A stretch of 64,000 bases of DNA from Hoylesella loescheii (GCA_021531755.1 JADYUK010000003.1:62001-126000), one strand, 5' to 3'. Positions 44,176 to 53,890 are shown, counted from the stretch's first letter. Notes: generated from the letters alone by a model not told the origin. A program made the numbers and translations.

Positions 44176-44545
44176 GGTTGCGTGTCACCTCCTTTCTGCC
44201 TTTGGGATTATTGGCTACATACGCACATGCTTCATCGTAAATGTCATTGACTGACTTGCGAGAGGTCTGCATGAGCCATGCATCAATCTCCGACTTGCGG
44301 AAGATGATGCTTTTCCCATTCTTGTGGAAGGGAATGGTGCGATTACTCGTCCAACCGTAAACTGTCTGTTCGGCAGGATGGTTAGGGAGGTAATTGCATA
44401 GGTCTTGCAGAGAGAACCAGGCATCGGCCTCTACATTGTTGTTAGACTGCAGAGCGTCGAACTTTTGTTCAAGCGTCTCCAACTTCTCAAGGATGTTAGC
44501 CATCATCAGTGGCATTGCATCGAACGTGGGTACTTCTGTACGCAT
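44168..44545 (-). CDS. HTH (excisionase/MerR-like) DNA-binding protein of element B
   Basis: This 125-aa protein matches the one at 22105: a coiled-coil-like helix (MANILEKLETLEQKFDAL) then an HTH_17-type domain (LQDLCNYLPNHPAEQTVYGW, FRKSEIDAWLMQTSRK). It is the first gene of the HTH-VirE_N-DUF3987 cluster and probably a regulator or replication accessory. Confidence 0.75.
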   Translation of the reverse strand: MRTEVPTFDAMPLMMANILEKLETLEQKFDALQSNNNVEADAWFSLQDLCNYLPNHPAEQTVYGWTSNRTIPFHKNGKSIIFRKSEIDAWLMQTSRKSVNDIYDEACAYVANNPKGRKEVTRNHV

Positions 44546-44911
44546 AAAAAATGTGTGTTTAAGTTGGCTGCAGCTTATGCTACAGTCACTCTCTTTGGTA
44601 AGAAAGCGACTGCAAAAGTATCGTTAAAAGCAATGGTGATTTGGGCATGATTACGGGCATAAAAGAAACATGTCTATCATAACATTATCTTGTTTATATA
44701 ATACTGATAATCAGCTAAAACAAAAACAACGGTGGTGAAAAACAATTTCGTTATGGCATCGTTATGATTGGTATCATATCCTTGCCATAATGGAAATCGG
44801 CAACAAATGGGCAAATATGAAGAAAGCCACTCACACATGAATGTGAATGGCTATGGATGTGAACAACGTAAAAGTTACTGTATGTTTAGACCTATGGTAG
44901 TGGAATACGAA
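44546..44911. other. Intergenic region between HTH and integrase genes of element B
   Basis: This 366-base stretch without a gene holds a TAnnTTTG-like box on the - strand (TACTTTTG, 44612-44619), 67 bases before the HTH gene, and the integrase terminator at 44825-44852. I see nothing else defined in it; it may hold the replication origin of the excised form. Confidence 0.4.
44825..44852 (-). terminator. Terminator of the integrase gene, element B
   Basis: On the - strand, AGCCATTCACA pairs with TGTGAGTGGCT (one wobble) and a TTCTTC tail follows. It lies 60 bases after the integrase stop codon. Confidence 0.6.
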
Positions 44912-46201
44912 CTATTCTTTCTTGGAGTCGATGGGAGTTCCTATCATGTCGTCAGAGAGGTTGATCTGGATGGCATCAGCGGCAGCATTCTTCTTTGCGT
45001 CAACTATCTTGGCATAGATTTGAGTTGTTGTTACCTTTTTATGGCCAAGCATCTTGCTGACCGTATAGATGTCCGTGCCATTAGTCAACTGTAAGGTAGC
45101 ATAGGTATGGCGAAAACAGTGGAAGGTGATGTGCTTGGTGATACCAGATGCTTCTATCCATCGTTTCACAGGTCGATTAATCCATGATGGGTCTTGTAGC
45201 CCTTCAAAGACAAGTCGGTCTGCATCGCCTCGTTCGCCACACAAGGAATATGCCTGATCAGAAATTGGCATATACTCTACACCCTTGGTTTTCTGTTGGG
45301 TAAAATGGAGTTGGTAATGTTCCTTGTCTTTCACAATATCGCGCCACTTTAGCTGTTTGATGTCACTATGACGTAATCCTGTCAAGGCAGAAAATAAGGC
45401 TGCTCTTTTGAGAATTTCGCTATCGCATGGTGTTGCTGCCAGTTGGTTGAGTTCCTCCAATGTCAGATACTCGCGCTGGCTTTCCTCGTAGTATATGTTC
45501 TTAACTTTGGCTGCAAGGTCGATGGTCAAGTAACCATCGATGAAGGCTTGATGAAGACCTGCCTTGAATATCGAGAAATAGGTCGAGGCGGTATTGGCTG
45601 ATATGGTTCCTGCCTTACTGCCTCCTTGGGGCGCGTTGATAAGGTAATCCTTGTAGTCTTCGATGAGATTCAGGTCTATGCTACCAAATAGAAGCGGCTT
45701 CCCATCTGTATATAACTTCAGAAGTGCAAGTTCACGATTCCAATTGACTTGAATGGACTTGGAACTGTTCTTGTGACGTTTGTCCTTTAACTCCTCAAAG
45801 TACTTGATAAAGTCGCACTTTGACCTTTCGTTTTGTGCTGCTTGTTCAGCCTCGGAATCTGTGTACAAAGACTGATTGTCGTATTCGTGCTGACGGAGGT
45901 CACGTACTTTGTCAGCAAAGATGCAAGCCTCTTGGTCTTTTTGTGAGCGGCACATGATGATTCCATTGGCATCACGCTTGGGACGATAGTAGGCTTTACC
46001 ATCAGATAGAGTTCTTCCAGAACTATTCTTATCAAAGATAGGAGTAGTTATAAACCGCCCAAGTGGTTCATGCTTACGGAGAGGCTTATCCTTGCCAGGC
46101 TCAAAGACAGGAAAACTTTCAATGAGCAATGACCACTGCTCTTTGTATTCGGATTTGCGGAGTATTACTTTGAATACCGTGCGCTTCATAGGAGTCTTCA
46201 T
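44912..46201 (-). CDS. int: Tyrosine recombinase (integrase) of element B
   Basis: This 429-aa protein has the catalytic set R in GLRHSDIKQLKW, H-x-x-R in HCFRHTYATL, and the tyrosine in TTQIYAKIV, with a core-binding domain before it. It is the same length as the element A integrase and similar throughout. Its position beside the dnaK 3' end, with a dnaK-end copy at the far junction, indicates that it uses that gene end as its target. It overlaps the excisionase-like gene by four bases (ATGA), so the two are translated together. Confidence 0.93.
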   Translation of the reverse strand: MKTPMKRTVFKVILRKSEYKEQWSLLIESFPVFEPGKDKPLRKHEPLGRFITTPIFDKNSSGRTLSDGKAYYRPKRDANGIIMCRSQKDQEACIFADKVRDLRQHEYDNQSLYTDSEAEQAAQNERSKCDFIKYFEELKDKRHKNSSKSIQVNWNRELALLKLYTDGKPLLFGSIDLNLIEDYKDYLINAPQGGSKAGTISANTASTYFSIFKAGLHQAFIDGYLTIDLAAKVKNIYYEESQREYLTLEELNQLAATPCDSEILKRAALFSALTGLRHSDIKQLKWRDIVKDKEHYQLHFTQQKTKGVEYMPISDQAYSLCGERGDADRLVFEGLQDPSWINRPVKRWIEASGITKHITFHCFRHTYATLQLTNGTDIYTVSKMLGHKKVTTTQIYAKIVDAKKNAAADAIQINLSDDMIGTPIDSKKE

Positions 46202-46761
46202 AGTTTGATGGATTTATAGAGTTTGTCGATTTCTGATTTTGGAGCGTACACATAGTTACCTATCTGTCGGGTAGGGATGGAGAACTTGCGGATATGAGCC
46301 CATACGGATGAATCATGAATCCTGAACTTCTTCGAGATTTCTCCTATGGTATAGCAATTCTCTGGTTCCATGTTGTATGTTTTTGGTATAGGCTTCTTGG
46401 CAGCCTTCCGCACTTTCTTCCTCAGTTCGTAACGCTCATCCAAATCAGAACGTTTCAGCCTTAGCTGACGTTGGCCGAGATTAACGGCCGGAAGTTTCTT
46501 TAATCGAATGTCACGATACAATGTACTACGTTCAACGCAGTACATTGCTATTGCCTCTGCTGCTGTTAGATACTCCTTGATGTCTGGAATTTCCTTCGCC
46601 ATCTGCTCATACTTCTTTTCCTTCTCTTCCTGAGCCTTTTTCCTCTTAGAGGCTACAGCGGAACAGTTGTGAGAACAATACACAGCATCAATGGTGCGAA
46701 TCTCAAAGATGGTTCCGCATATAGGGCACTTCCTTCGGATATGATAATTTGCCTTTGCCAT
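46198..46761 (-). CDS. Zinc-finger/HTH excisionase-like protein of element B
   Basis: This 187-aa protein has an N-terminal zinc finger (RRKCPICGTIF ... DAVYCSHNC, residues 9-34). Two HTH_17/excisionase-type domains follow: EYLTAAEAIAMYCVERSTLY near residue 65 and CYTIGEISKKFRIHDSSVWA near 140. It is co-translated with the integrase and likely controls the direction of recombination. It is the intact counterpart of the frameshifted gene at 24037-24596. Confidence 0.8.
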   Translation of the reverse strand: MAKANYHIRRKCPICGTIFEIRTIDAVYCSHNCSAVASKRKKAQEEKEKKYEQMAKEIPDIKEYLTAAEAIAMYCVERSTLYRDIRLKKLPAVNLGQRQLRLKRSDLDERYELRKKVRKAAKKPIPKTYNMEPENCYTIGEISKKFRIHDSSVWAHIRKFSIPTRQIGNYVYAPKSEIDKLYKSIKL

Positions 46762-46892
46762 TTCTTACATATAATAAGGTATATGTCTTTAAGTTTAACT
46801 TCGTCAACCTTTAAGTCGCGTGAACGATTTGGCGCAAATTTACGATAAAAATCCGAAATCAGAGCCAAATATACAAAGTTTAACAAAACAAA

Positions 46893-46923
46893 AATCGGTG
46901 CAACTCAATGAGTTACACCGATT
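46893..46923 (-). terminator. Terminator hairpin after dnaK
   Basis: The 31-base palindrome with one mismatch is followed on the - strand by TTTTTGTTTTG, 33 bases past the dnaK stop. It is a typical rho-independent terminator. Its inner core is nearly the same as that at 24821-24855 while the outer arms differ. Confidence 0.8.
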
Positions 46924-46955
46924 CGCTTATTATTGTTTATTGCTGTTTATCAGTC

Positions 46956-48878
46956 TTACTTCACCTCCTCAAAGTCGGCGTCCTGGGCGTCGTTTGAGCT
47001 GTTGTTGTTAGGCTGGGCACCACCGTTGAAACCTTGTGCTCCGCCGTTGAAGCCCTGCGGGCCTGCTTGTGGACCGCCTTGTGCTCCTGCCTGGGCCTGA
47101 TACATCTTCTGTGCGGCGTTGTTGAGCTCGGCGATGGCGGCGTCGATGGCTGCGAGGTCCTGTGCCTTGTGTGCGTCCTTGAGCTTGTTGACAGCTGCCT
47201 CTACCTCTGACTTCACGTCGGAAGGGAGTTTGTCGCCAGACTCCTTGAGCATGTTCTCTGTCTGGAAGATCATTGAGTCAGCCTGGTTGAGCTTGTCTAT
47301 CTTCTCGCGCTCTTTCTTGTCGGCGTCGGCGTTTGCCTCTGCCTCTGCCTTCATGCGCTCGATGTCCTCCTTTGAGAGGCCTGATGATGCCTCGATGCGT
47401 ATTGACTGCTCCTTGCCTGTCGCCTTGTCCTTGGCTGATACGGAGAGGATGCCGTTGGCGTCAATGTCGAATGTCACCTCAATCTGTGGCACACCACGGC
47501 GTGCCGGTGCGATGCCTTCGAGGTTGAAGTTGCCGATTGACTTGTTCTGTGATGCCATCGGGCGCTCGCCCTGGAGTACGTGGATGGTCACGGCTGTCTG
47601 GTTGTCGGCAGCTGTAGAGAATATCTCTGACTTCTTGCAAGGTATTGTCGAGTTGGCGTCGATGAGTTTTGTCATCACTCCGCCCATTGTCTCGATGCCG
47701 AGTGTAAGAGGTGTGACGTCGAGGAGGACGATGTCCTGTCCTGCGTCGCCAGCGAGGATTGCGCCCTGGATGGCAGCGCCGACGGCTACTACCTCGTCAG
47801 GGTTGACGCCCTTTGATGGTTCTTTGCCGAAGTAGTTCTTCACGAGAGTCTGTACGGCAGGTATACGGCTTGAGCCACCTACGAGGATTACCTCGTCGAT
47901 ATCAGATGTTGATATCTTAGCGTCGCGCACGGCATTCTGGCATGGCACAAGGCAAGCCTGGATGAGGTTGTGTGCGAGCTGCTCAAACTGTGAGCGTGTG
48001 AGAGTCTTCACAAGGTGCTTGGGCACGCCGCCCTCTGCTGAGATATAAGGGAGGTTTATCTCTGTCGATGTAGAGCTTGAGAGCTCAATCTTGGCTTTCT
48101 CTGCAGCCTCTTTGAGACGCTGCATTGCCATTGGGTCTTTTGTGAGGTCGATGCCTTCGTCGGCCTTGAATCCGTTGGCGAGCCAGTCGATGATGACCTG
48201 GTCGAAGTCGTCGCCGCCGAGGTGTGTGTCACCATTTGTTGAGAGAACCTCGAACACTCCGCCGCCGAACTCGAGGATGGAGATATCGAATGTGCCGCCA
48301 CCGAGGTCGAAGACTGCAATCTTCATGTCCTTGTTAGCCTTGTCTACACCGTAAGCGAGCGCTGCGGCTGTAGGCTCGTTGACGATACGTCTCACATTGA
48401 GGCCTGCTATCTGTCCTGCTTCCTTTGTTGCCTGACGCTGTGAGTCAGAGAAGTATGCAGGGACGGTGATGACTGCCTCTGTGACTTCCTGTCCGAGATA
48501 GTCCTCTGCTGTTTTCTTCATCTTCTGGAGCACCATGGCAGAGATTTCCTGTGGTGTGTATTTCTTGCCGTCGATGTCTACTCGTGGCATTCCTCCTTCG
48601 TTCACTACTGGGTAAGGCATGCGCTCTATCTCTTTTGCTGTCTGTGCGTATGTCTCTCCCATGAAGCGCTTGATGGAGTAGATGGTCTTCTTAGGGTTTG
48701 TGATGGCCTGGCGCTTTGCCGGGTCTCCCACCTTGCGCTCGCCGTTGTCAGCGAATCCTATTATTGAAGGTGTTGTGCGCTTTCCCTCTGAGTTTGCTAT
48801 TACTACTGGCTCGTTGCCTTCAAAAACGGCAACGCATGAGTTTGTTGTTCCGAGGTCGATACCGATAATCTTTCCCAT
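46956..48878 (-). CDS. dnaK: Chaperone DnaK (Hsp70)
   Basis: This 640-aa, full-length Hsp70 starts with [17 protein letters not shown]. The nucleotide-binding domain has [34 protein letters not shown] and [14 protein letters not shown]. The substrate-binding domain includes [16 protein letters not shown]. The lid ends in a Gly/Gln/Asn-rich tail and DADFEEVK. It is the ATP-driven folding chaperone that works with DnaJ and GrpE; neither is in this window. The last codons and stop serve as the integration site of element B, which restores the reading frame so that the protein remains complete. Confidence 0.98.
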   Translation of the reverse strand: MGKIIGIDLGTTNSCVAVFEGNEPVVIANSEGKRTTPSIIGFADNGERKVGDPAKRQAITNPKKTIYSIKRFMGETYAQTAKEIERMPYPVVNEGGMPRVDIDGKKYTPQEISAMVLQKMKKTAEDYLGQEVTEAVITVPAYFSDSQRQATKEAGQIAGLNVRRIVNEPTAAALAYGVDKANKDMKIAVFDLGGGTFDISILEFGGGVFEVLSTNGDTHLGGDDFDQVIIDWLANGFKADEGIDLTKDPMAMQRLKEAAEKAKIELSSSTSTEINLPYISAEGGVPKHLVKTLTRSQFEQLAHNLIQACLVPCQNAVRDAKISTSDIDEVILVGGSSRIPAVQTLVKNYFGKEPSKGVNPDEVVAVGAAIQGAILAGDAGQDIVLLDVTPLTLGIETMGGVMTKLIDANSTIPCKKSEIFSTAADNQTAVTIHVLQGERPMASQNKSIGNFNLEGIAPARRGVPQIEVTFDIDANGILSVSAKDKATGKEQSIRIEASSGLSKEDIERMKAEAEANADADKKEREKIDKLNQADSMIFQTENMLKESGDKLPSDVKSEVEAAVNKLKDAHKAQDLAAIDAAIAELNNAAQKMYQAQAGAQGGPQAGPQGFNGGAQGFNGGAQPNNNSSNDAQDADFEEVK

Positions 48879-49490
48879 TGTTTGGTTCCTTTCTATATTT
48901 TTTTTGTTATTATTTTCTGTTTTGTTATGTGTGTGTTCCCTCGCTTCATTATGGCGTGGATAGCATCACGCTTATTGTTCAACAACGATTATGCCAGTAC
49001 GCGCCGATGTGTCAGATGTCTGACATTATGGCAGAATATGGGTGACTGTTGTCCATTGTTTATGGATTTCCTGTATATTCTGTCGGTAAATGGCGGTCTA
49101 AGTATGCAGGCAGAATTGTGTGTTTGATGGTCTTGTCCCGCGTAGATGTGTCGTTGGGGTAGGGGATTGTGGCGTGTGCGTGGTATTTATCTATGGTCGG
49201 GGCGAGTGGTGTGGCTGGGTGTGTTATGTGTGGTTTGGCTATGATGCCAGACGCTATGTGTGGTTGTTGATGGGATGTGTGTTGGCTTTTGTCGTTGTGC
49301 CTGGCTGTTCCAGATGTCACTATACAGTATGGGCGGATACCATTCTCTCCGGCAATGCCGTTGTCTGGTATCCGCCCATTCATGTTATGCTTTCTTCAGC
49401 TGGCTTTCGTGTCATTATGAGCCACGTGCCGTATTCTTGACGTTTCGGTGTGTCGCTAAGAAAGGCCGATGTGCTGCTATCCTGCTTGTG
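48879..49490. other. Intergenic region, no gene supported
   Basis: This 612-base stretch between dnaK and the alanine dehydrogenase gene is rich in G and T on the + strand. The open frames in it show no domain, start-site or composition support. Apart from the hairpin at 49329-49379 I see nothing definite; the dnaK promoter must lie near 48900-49000 but no clear TTG/TAnnTTTG pair was found. Confidence 0.5.
49329..49379. repeat. Long perfect hairpin downstream of alanine dehydrogenase
   Basis: ATGGGCGGATACCA (49329-49342) pairs perfectly with TGGTATCCGCCCAT (49366-49379). The loop contains a small CGGC/GCCG stem. It lies 112 bases past the ald stop and has no T tail, so it may be an RNA processing or stability element or a factor-assisted terminator. 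Confidence 0.5.
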
Positions 49491-50576
49491 TTATAGTCCG
49501 AACACGTCTGCCACAGCCTTGTATGTCACTTTGCCTTTGACGATGTTCAGTCCGAGTTTCAGGGCTGCGTCGTCCTCGCATGCCTTCTCCCATCCCTTGT
49601 CGGCCAGTTTGAGCACATAGCCGAGTGTGGCGTTTGTCAGGGCTATTGTCGATGTGTTAGGCACTGCTCCTGGTATGTTTGCTACAGCGTAGTGTACTAT
49701 TCCGTCGACGGTGTATGTCGGTTCGGAGTGGGTTGTGGGGTGAGATGTCTCGAAGCATCCACCCTGGTCTATGGCGACATCGACGAGCACTGTCCCCGGC
49801 TCCATGAGTTTCAGCATATCGCGTGTGATGAGGTGTGGGGCCTTGTCTCCTGGCACGAGCACTGAGCCTATCACTATGTCGACATCCCTCAGCTCTCTCA
49901 TGATGTTATGTCGGGAAGAGTAAACGGCGTTGACATTGGCAGGCATGGTTATGGAGAGCTCTCGCAGTCTTGGCAGTGAGATATCGGTTATGATGACATC
50001 TGCTCCCATTCCGGCAGCCACTCTTGCGGCAGCCTGTCCCACAATTCCGCCTCCGAGGACGAGCACCTTAGCCGGTTTCACTCCCGGCACTCCGCATATT
50101 AGTTTCCCTTTCCCTCCTTTTGTCTTCTGTAGGTAGTATGCGCCGTTGAGGGTAGCCATCCGTCCTGCCACCTCGCTCATGGGCACCAGCAGTGGCAGCG
50201 AGCCATCGTCAAGCTGCACTGTCTCATAGGCGAGGCACACGGCTCCGCTTTTCAGCATAGCCTCTGTCAGCTCTCTGTCGCATGCGAAGTGGAAATATGT
50301 GAACAGCAGCTGTCCTGGCCGCACGAGAGGGTATTCTGGCTCGATAGGCTCCTTCACTTTCACTATCATGTCAGCAATGGCGTATGTCTCCTCTATTGTC
50401 GGCACTATTGTGGCACCGACAGCCTTATAGTCGTCATCGGCAAAACCACTGTTCTCGCCAGCGGTATGCTGAACGTAAACCTCATGTCCGTGTTTCACCA
50501 ACTCGGCTACTCCGGCAGGAGTCATGCCGACACGGCTCTCGTTGTTCTTGATTTCTTTTGGAATACCGACTCTCAT
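49491..50576 (-). CDS. ald: Alanine dehydrogenase
   Basis: This 361-aa protein has the family start MRVGIPKEIKNNESRVGMTP. The substrate-binding lysine and histidine regions are VKVKEPIEPEY and LFTYFHFACDRELTE. The NAD-binding Rossmann loop is VLVLGGGIVGQAAARVA near residue 170, and VDVAIDQGGCFETSHPTTHS follows near 265. It interconverts L-alanine and pyruvate plus ammonia with NAD. Length and motifs are normal. A good promoter lies at 50702-50731, giving a leader of about 120 bases. Confidence 0.95.
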   Translation of the reverse strand: MRVGIPKEIKNNESRVGMTPAGVAELVKHGHEVYVQHTAGENSGFADDDYKAVGATIVPTIEETYAIADMIVKVKEPIEPEYPLVRPGQLLFTYFHFACDRELTEAMLKSGAVCLAYETVQLDDGSLPLLVPMSEVAGRMATLNGAYYLQKTKGGKGKLICGVPGVKPAKVLVLGGGIVGQAAARVAAGMGADVIITDISLPRLRELSITMPANVNAVYSSRHNIMRELRDVDIVIGSVLVPGDKAPHLITRDMLKLMEPGTVLVDVAIDQGGCFETSHPTTHSEPTYTVDGIVHYAVANIPGAVPNTSTIALTNATLGYVLKLADKGWEKACEDDAALKLGLNIVKGKVTYKAVADVFGL

Positions 50577-50701
50577 AATGTCTTTGATTTTTAAGGTTAA
50601 TATGGTATGTTTGTAGACAGTGTCGTTTTCCTTATTCCGTTATGGATATGTGTTTATGCCAGTGATGTTTTCGCATATATCCACACATCATTTTATGGGA
50701 G

Positions 50702-50731
50702 CAAATTTATTATTTTTCGTTAGAAAAACAA
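50702..50731 (-). promoter_or_regulatory. Promoter of alanine dehydrogenase
   Basis: On the - strand TTG (50729-50731), a 19-base spacer and TAAATTTG (50702-50709) match the Bacteroidetes consensus. Confidence 0.75.
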
Positions 50732-50977
50732 TCGGTGTGATGTGATATTTAACTATAATTAAGGGATTGGAAATGACGGTGGCTATTCAGCGAATATAGT
50801 AAGCAGCACGCGCTTGCAGTGCGGGTTAATTGAGATACTAAACTATTTCTGTTCGGTAGACATTATGATAAGTTGTGATTCTTTTACCGGAGAGTGATAT
50901 GCTGCCGGCTGATGCTATTGTGGCGACATACTGCATCTGTCATTCGCTGAATACTTTCAAAAATGTCGTGATTTCTT

Positions 50978-51008
50978 TTGGTGTTATACCTAACTTTATG
51001 TATCTTTG
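50978..51008 (+). promoter_or_regulatory. Promoter of GH43-like gene
   Basis: TTG (50978-50980), a 20-base spacer and TATCTTTG (51001-51008) match the Bacteroidetes promoter; the gene starts about 190 bases later. Confidence 0.65.
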
Positions 51009-51197
51009 CAGTATGAAAAGCAGAGAAGGAGGTCTGCATGAGGGTGTCTCTGAATTGTCCTTGAGTGTGATAATCATACAGAAGATGATTCCTGCAAGGG
51101 CATAAGGACACCGCCCGATTCTCTTTGGACACAGCCATGGCGTGTAAATGCCGCTGAAAGCAAAAAGCAAATGACATACATTAAAAATCTGACAACC

Positions 51198-52226
51198 ATG
51201 AGAAAAGCATTATTGTCGCTCTTCTGTCTTGCCTCCAGCATAGTCACGATGGGGCAGGACGCGTATATATTCACGTCGTTCAACGAGCCGTCGATTGACG
51301 GTCTGAGATATCTCTACAGTTATGACGCGCTCCACTGGGACACTATTCCTGGGGTGTGGATGAAGCCCACGATAGGCAACGAGCGGGGGTATGTCGACGC
51401 TTTCACCCATGAGGCCTGCGTCCCGACGTTCGCGCCTGACAGCCGTGTCCTCCGCGACCCCTCCATCGCCCAAGGCCCTGACGGCACGTTCCACCTTGTC
51501 TGGACAACCCAGTGGCTGGGAAGCAAGGGTTTCGGCTATGCCCACTCGAAAGACCTCATCAACTGGTCGGCACAGATAGAGATACCTGTCATGCAGGATG
51601 CTGAGACAAACAATGTATGGGCTCCGGAGATAATGTATGATGACGACGAGAAGGTCTTTGTCATCATATGGTCGTCGATGATAGCGCCTGAGGACTACAC
51701 TGAAGCCGACAAGCTCGGCAAGAATGGTGCCCACCGCATGTGGTACACCACCACGCGTGACTTCCGCCGCTTCACTCCTGCCCGCCGCTATTATGACCCG
51801 GGATTCAACAGCATAGACGGATTCCTCCTGAAGCGTGCGAAGAACGACTATGTCCTCATCTCGAAGGATAACCGCAAGCCGGGATTCTCCAATCTCTTCT
51901 GCTCGTTCTCGTCGTCGCTCCACGGTCCGTTTGTGACAGCCGACAATGCCCCTGTCGGCACTACGCCCAGTGTGACATTCGGGCGGGAATACTCAGAGGG
52001 TCCCTGTGCGATAAAGGTCGGCGACGAGTGGCTGATATATTTCGACCAGTACCGCCCGACACAAGAGTTCGGGGCCGTGAAGACACGTGACTTCAAGACC
52101 TTCACCCCTATAAACGACAAGATAAGTGTCCCCGCCGCCCATAAGCATGGCACAATAGTTAAGGTATCGCGCGATGTGCTCGACAATCTGCTGCGTCACG
52201 CCGGCATACGCCCTAAAAAGAGATAG
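51198..52226 (+). CDS. Secreted glycoside hydrolase family 43-like protein
   Basis: This 342-aa protein has a signal peptide (MRKALLSLFCLASSIVTMGQ). The five-bladed propeller family is shown by VLRDPSIAQGPDGTFHLVWT near residue 80 (catalytic-base aspartate region), FGYAHSKDLINWS, NVWAPEIMYDDDEK near 140 (acid/glutamate region) and YSEGPCAIKVGDEWLIYFDQ near 275. GH43 enzymes usually release arabinose or xylose from plant polysaccharides; the exact substrate is not evident. I start it at 51198 because the signal peptide begins there rather than nine codons upstream. Confidence 0.8.
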   Translation: MRKALLSLFCLASSIVTMGQDAYIFTSFNEPSIDGLRYLYSYDALHWDTIPGVWMKPTIGNERGYVDAFTHEACVPTFAPDSRVLRDPSIAQGPDGTFHLVWTTQWLGSKGFGYAHSKDLINWSAQIEIPVMQDAETNNVWAPEIMYDDDEKVFVIIWSSMIAPEDYTEADKLGKNGAHRMWYTTTRDFRRFTPARRYYDPGFNSIDGFLLKRAKNDYVLISKDNRKPGFSNLFCSFSSSLHGPFVTADNAPVGTTPSVTFGREYSEGPCAIKVGDEWLIYFDQYRPTQEFGAVKTRDFKTFTPINDKISVPAAHKHGTIVKVSRDVLDNLLRHAGIRPKKR

Positions 52227-52275
52227 TCCTGCGGGACAGCCGTAAGACAGCAGATATACGGCCGCTTTCCCATAT

Positions 52276-52341
52276 GTACTGAATGAGCCTCCCATTGGTA
52301 CAGGATGAGAGGCTCATTGGTGCTGGATGAGAGGCTTATCC
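52276..52341 (+). repeat. 22-bp tandem repeat, three copies
   Basis: Units start at 52276, 52298 and 52320 and are of the form GTRCTGGATGAGAGGCTCAT plus two bases. They lie between the GH43-like gene and the next gene. The period and the ATGAGAGGCT core recur (as reverse complement) in the array at 56667-56798. Confidence 0.75.
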
Positions 52342-52485
52342 AGTATGTATGAGGATGAAGTGTGTAACCGCGTGTCTTACAGCATGTTGCCACATAGTGC
52401 TCCCCCAGGTGTGCCAAGATTAGTCTCTCCCAACGCTGTCGGGGTGGCATCAGGAAGCCCGGAATAGAGAAAAGAGAAAGGAAAA

Positions 52486-53730
52486 ATGAGAACAAACCAT
52501 ATTGCAGACGCCCTGCTCACTACACTGCTCCTTGCCGTTGCGGTGTCATCCCCAGCCCAGTCGGTGGCAGACTCCCTGTTCTTTGAGGAGAGCCATGCCC
52601 TGGACACGGCCGGTGTCAACGAGCTGCGCCTGAATATAGACAATCTTGACTTCTTCCGTGACAACGAGTATAAAGGCCACCTCACGAAGGGGTACACCCT
52701 TCCCGGTTTCCGTCTCCGCCCCACGGTGAGCTACCAGCCATTATCCCGTCTTCGTCTTGACGGAGGCGTCTATATGCTCCATTATTGGGGCGCCAACAAG
52801 TACCCCAATCTCAACTATGGTGGCCTGCCGGTGTGGATGGGCAACCAGACACAGCGCGGTTTCCACCTTGTCCCCTTTCTCCGTGTCCATTATGCCCCCA
52901 GTGCCAGTTTCCATCTTGTCCTTGGCAGCCTCTACGGCCAGTGCAGCCACCGTCTCGCCGAGCCACTCTACAACCCCGAGATGGCCCTGTCGGCCGATCC
53001 AGAGACCGGATTCCAGATACTCTGGTCGACACCCTGGCTGAATCTTGACACATGGATAAACTGGGAGAGCTTCATCTACCGTGGAGATGACCATCAGGAG
53101 AGTTTCACCTACGGGCTGTCGTCGCGCTTCCTGCCCAACCGCCCCTCGTCGCCCCTCCATGTATATATCCCCCTCCAGATTGTAGCCCAGCACCATGGTG
53201 GCGAGACGAACACAGAGGCAGAGGAACGCAGCGTAAAGACATGGGTCAATGCCGCTGTCGGGTGTGGTGTGACATTCAACCTTGCCAACAGTCTGCTGCA
53301 CAGTGTCAATCTCGAGCTTCTCGCTGCCGCCTACAGGCAAGTGGCGGGCGAGGAGCTGCCTATGGACAACGGCGTCGGCCTGCACGCAAAGGTGTCGGCA
53401 CAGATATGGCGTGTCAGTCTGAAGGCGGCCTATTGGCATGCGAGGGATTTCATAACAGTCCTCGGCAACCCACTCTTCGGAGGCATAGGCATAGACGAGG
53501 ACGGATACACCATCAGCCGCCAGCGCATGGCATACGCCACAGCCACCTACGGACAGGAGATAGGCCAGGGATTCTCGTTAGGCTTCCATGCCTCGGTATA
53601 CAATAACTTCGGAGCCGACGCCTACAGCGTGGAGGAAGGCCACTACCGAGAGAAGAGCGCAGTGAGCATAGCGGCGGGAGTCTATATGAGGTACAACACA
53701 AGTTTCCTGCTGAAGAAGCTCAGGAGATAG
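52486..53730 (+). CDS. Predicted outer-membrane beta-barrel protein
   Basis: This 414-aa protein has a signal peptide (ADALLTTLLLAVAVSSPAQS) followed by alternating amphipathic strands such as LRLDGGVYMLHYWG, FHLVPFLRVHYAPSASFHLV, VHSVNLELLAAAYR-like segments and SAVSIAAGVYMRYN. The overall pattern (many aromatic residues, no cytoplasmic domain) fits an outer-membrane barrel of about 14-16 strands. No specific family recognised. It is the second gene after the GH43-like enzyme and may help handle the same glycan, but this is only contextual. Confidence 0.6.
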   Translation: MRTNHIADALLTTLLLAVAVSSPAQSVADSLFFEESHALDTAGVNELRLNIDNLDFFRDNEYKGHLTKGYTLPGFRLRPTVSYQPLSRLRLDGGVYMLHYWGANKYPNLNYGGLPVWMGNQTQRGFHLVPFLRVHYAPSASFHLVLGSLYGQCSHRLAEPLYNPEMALSADPETGFQILWSTPWLNLDTWINWESFIYRGDDHQESFTYGLSSRFLPNRPSSPLHVYIPLQIVAQHHGGETNTEAEERSVKTWVNAAVGCGVTFNLANSLLHSVNLELLAAAYRQVAGEELPMDNGVGLHAKVSAQIWRVSLKAAYWHARDFITVLGNPLFGGIGIDEDGYTISRQRMAYATATYGQEIGQGFSLGFHASVYNNFGADAYSVEEGHYREKSAVSIAAGVYMRYNTSFLLKKLRR

Positions 53731-53804
53731 GCCGCTGCCAACAACGCTCACATCGAGCCTGCCACACATCAGGCGAGACAGATATTCCTGGCCATTGAGA
53801 CCCC

Positions 53805-53890
53805 AAGGACAGCGGTCATAGCCATGGGCAGCCGGCATGCATACCGCAAGGACAGCAGCCATGGCCATGGGCAGCCGGCATGCATACCGC
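53805..53890 (+). repeat. 43-bp tandem duplication
   Basis: Units 53805-53847 and 53848-53890 differ at about three positions; each contains GCCATGGGCAGCCGGCATGC. It lies 57 bases before the start of the next gene, in its leader. Confidence 0.8.

Larger units (their letters stand above)
24889..46973. mobile_element. Element B: integrative mobilizable element inserted in dnaK 3' end
   Basis: This is a 22-kb A+T-rich segment bounded by copies of the last codons of dnaK, with an integrase and excisionase next to the intact gene. The mobility block (MobV relaxase, DUF3987, VirE_N, HTH, Int, Xis-like) is ordered as in element A. The cargo includes the helicase-Ppx / W-repeat-ART-HD / macrodomain operon, an AlbA_2 protein and an XRE-membrane protein pair. 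No tra genes are seen. Confidence 0.75.
50577..51197. other. Divergent regulatory region between ald and the GH43 gene
   Basis: This 621-base stretch without a supported gene holds the leftward ald promoter (50702-50731) and the rightward GH43 promoter (50978-51008). After the latter, a 30-codon frame (51013-51105) could be a leader peptide, but nothing supports translation. The ~190-base leader before the GH43 start may carry regulation. Confidence 0.5.

Noticed and set aside
48879..49490. Overlapping short frames in the dnaK-ald gap
   Set aside because: Biased G/T-rich composition yields open frames on both strands; none has a domain, signal or plausible start.
51210..51923. 237-aa open frame on the - strand inside the GH43-like gene
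   Set aside because: The rightward frame has a signal peptide and family motifs; the reverse frame is Arg-rich mirror sequence.
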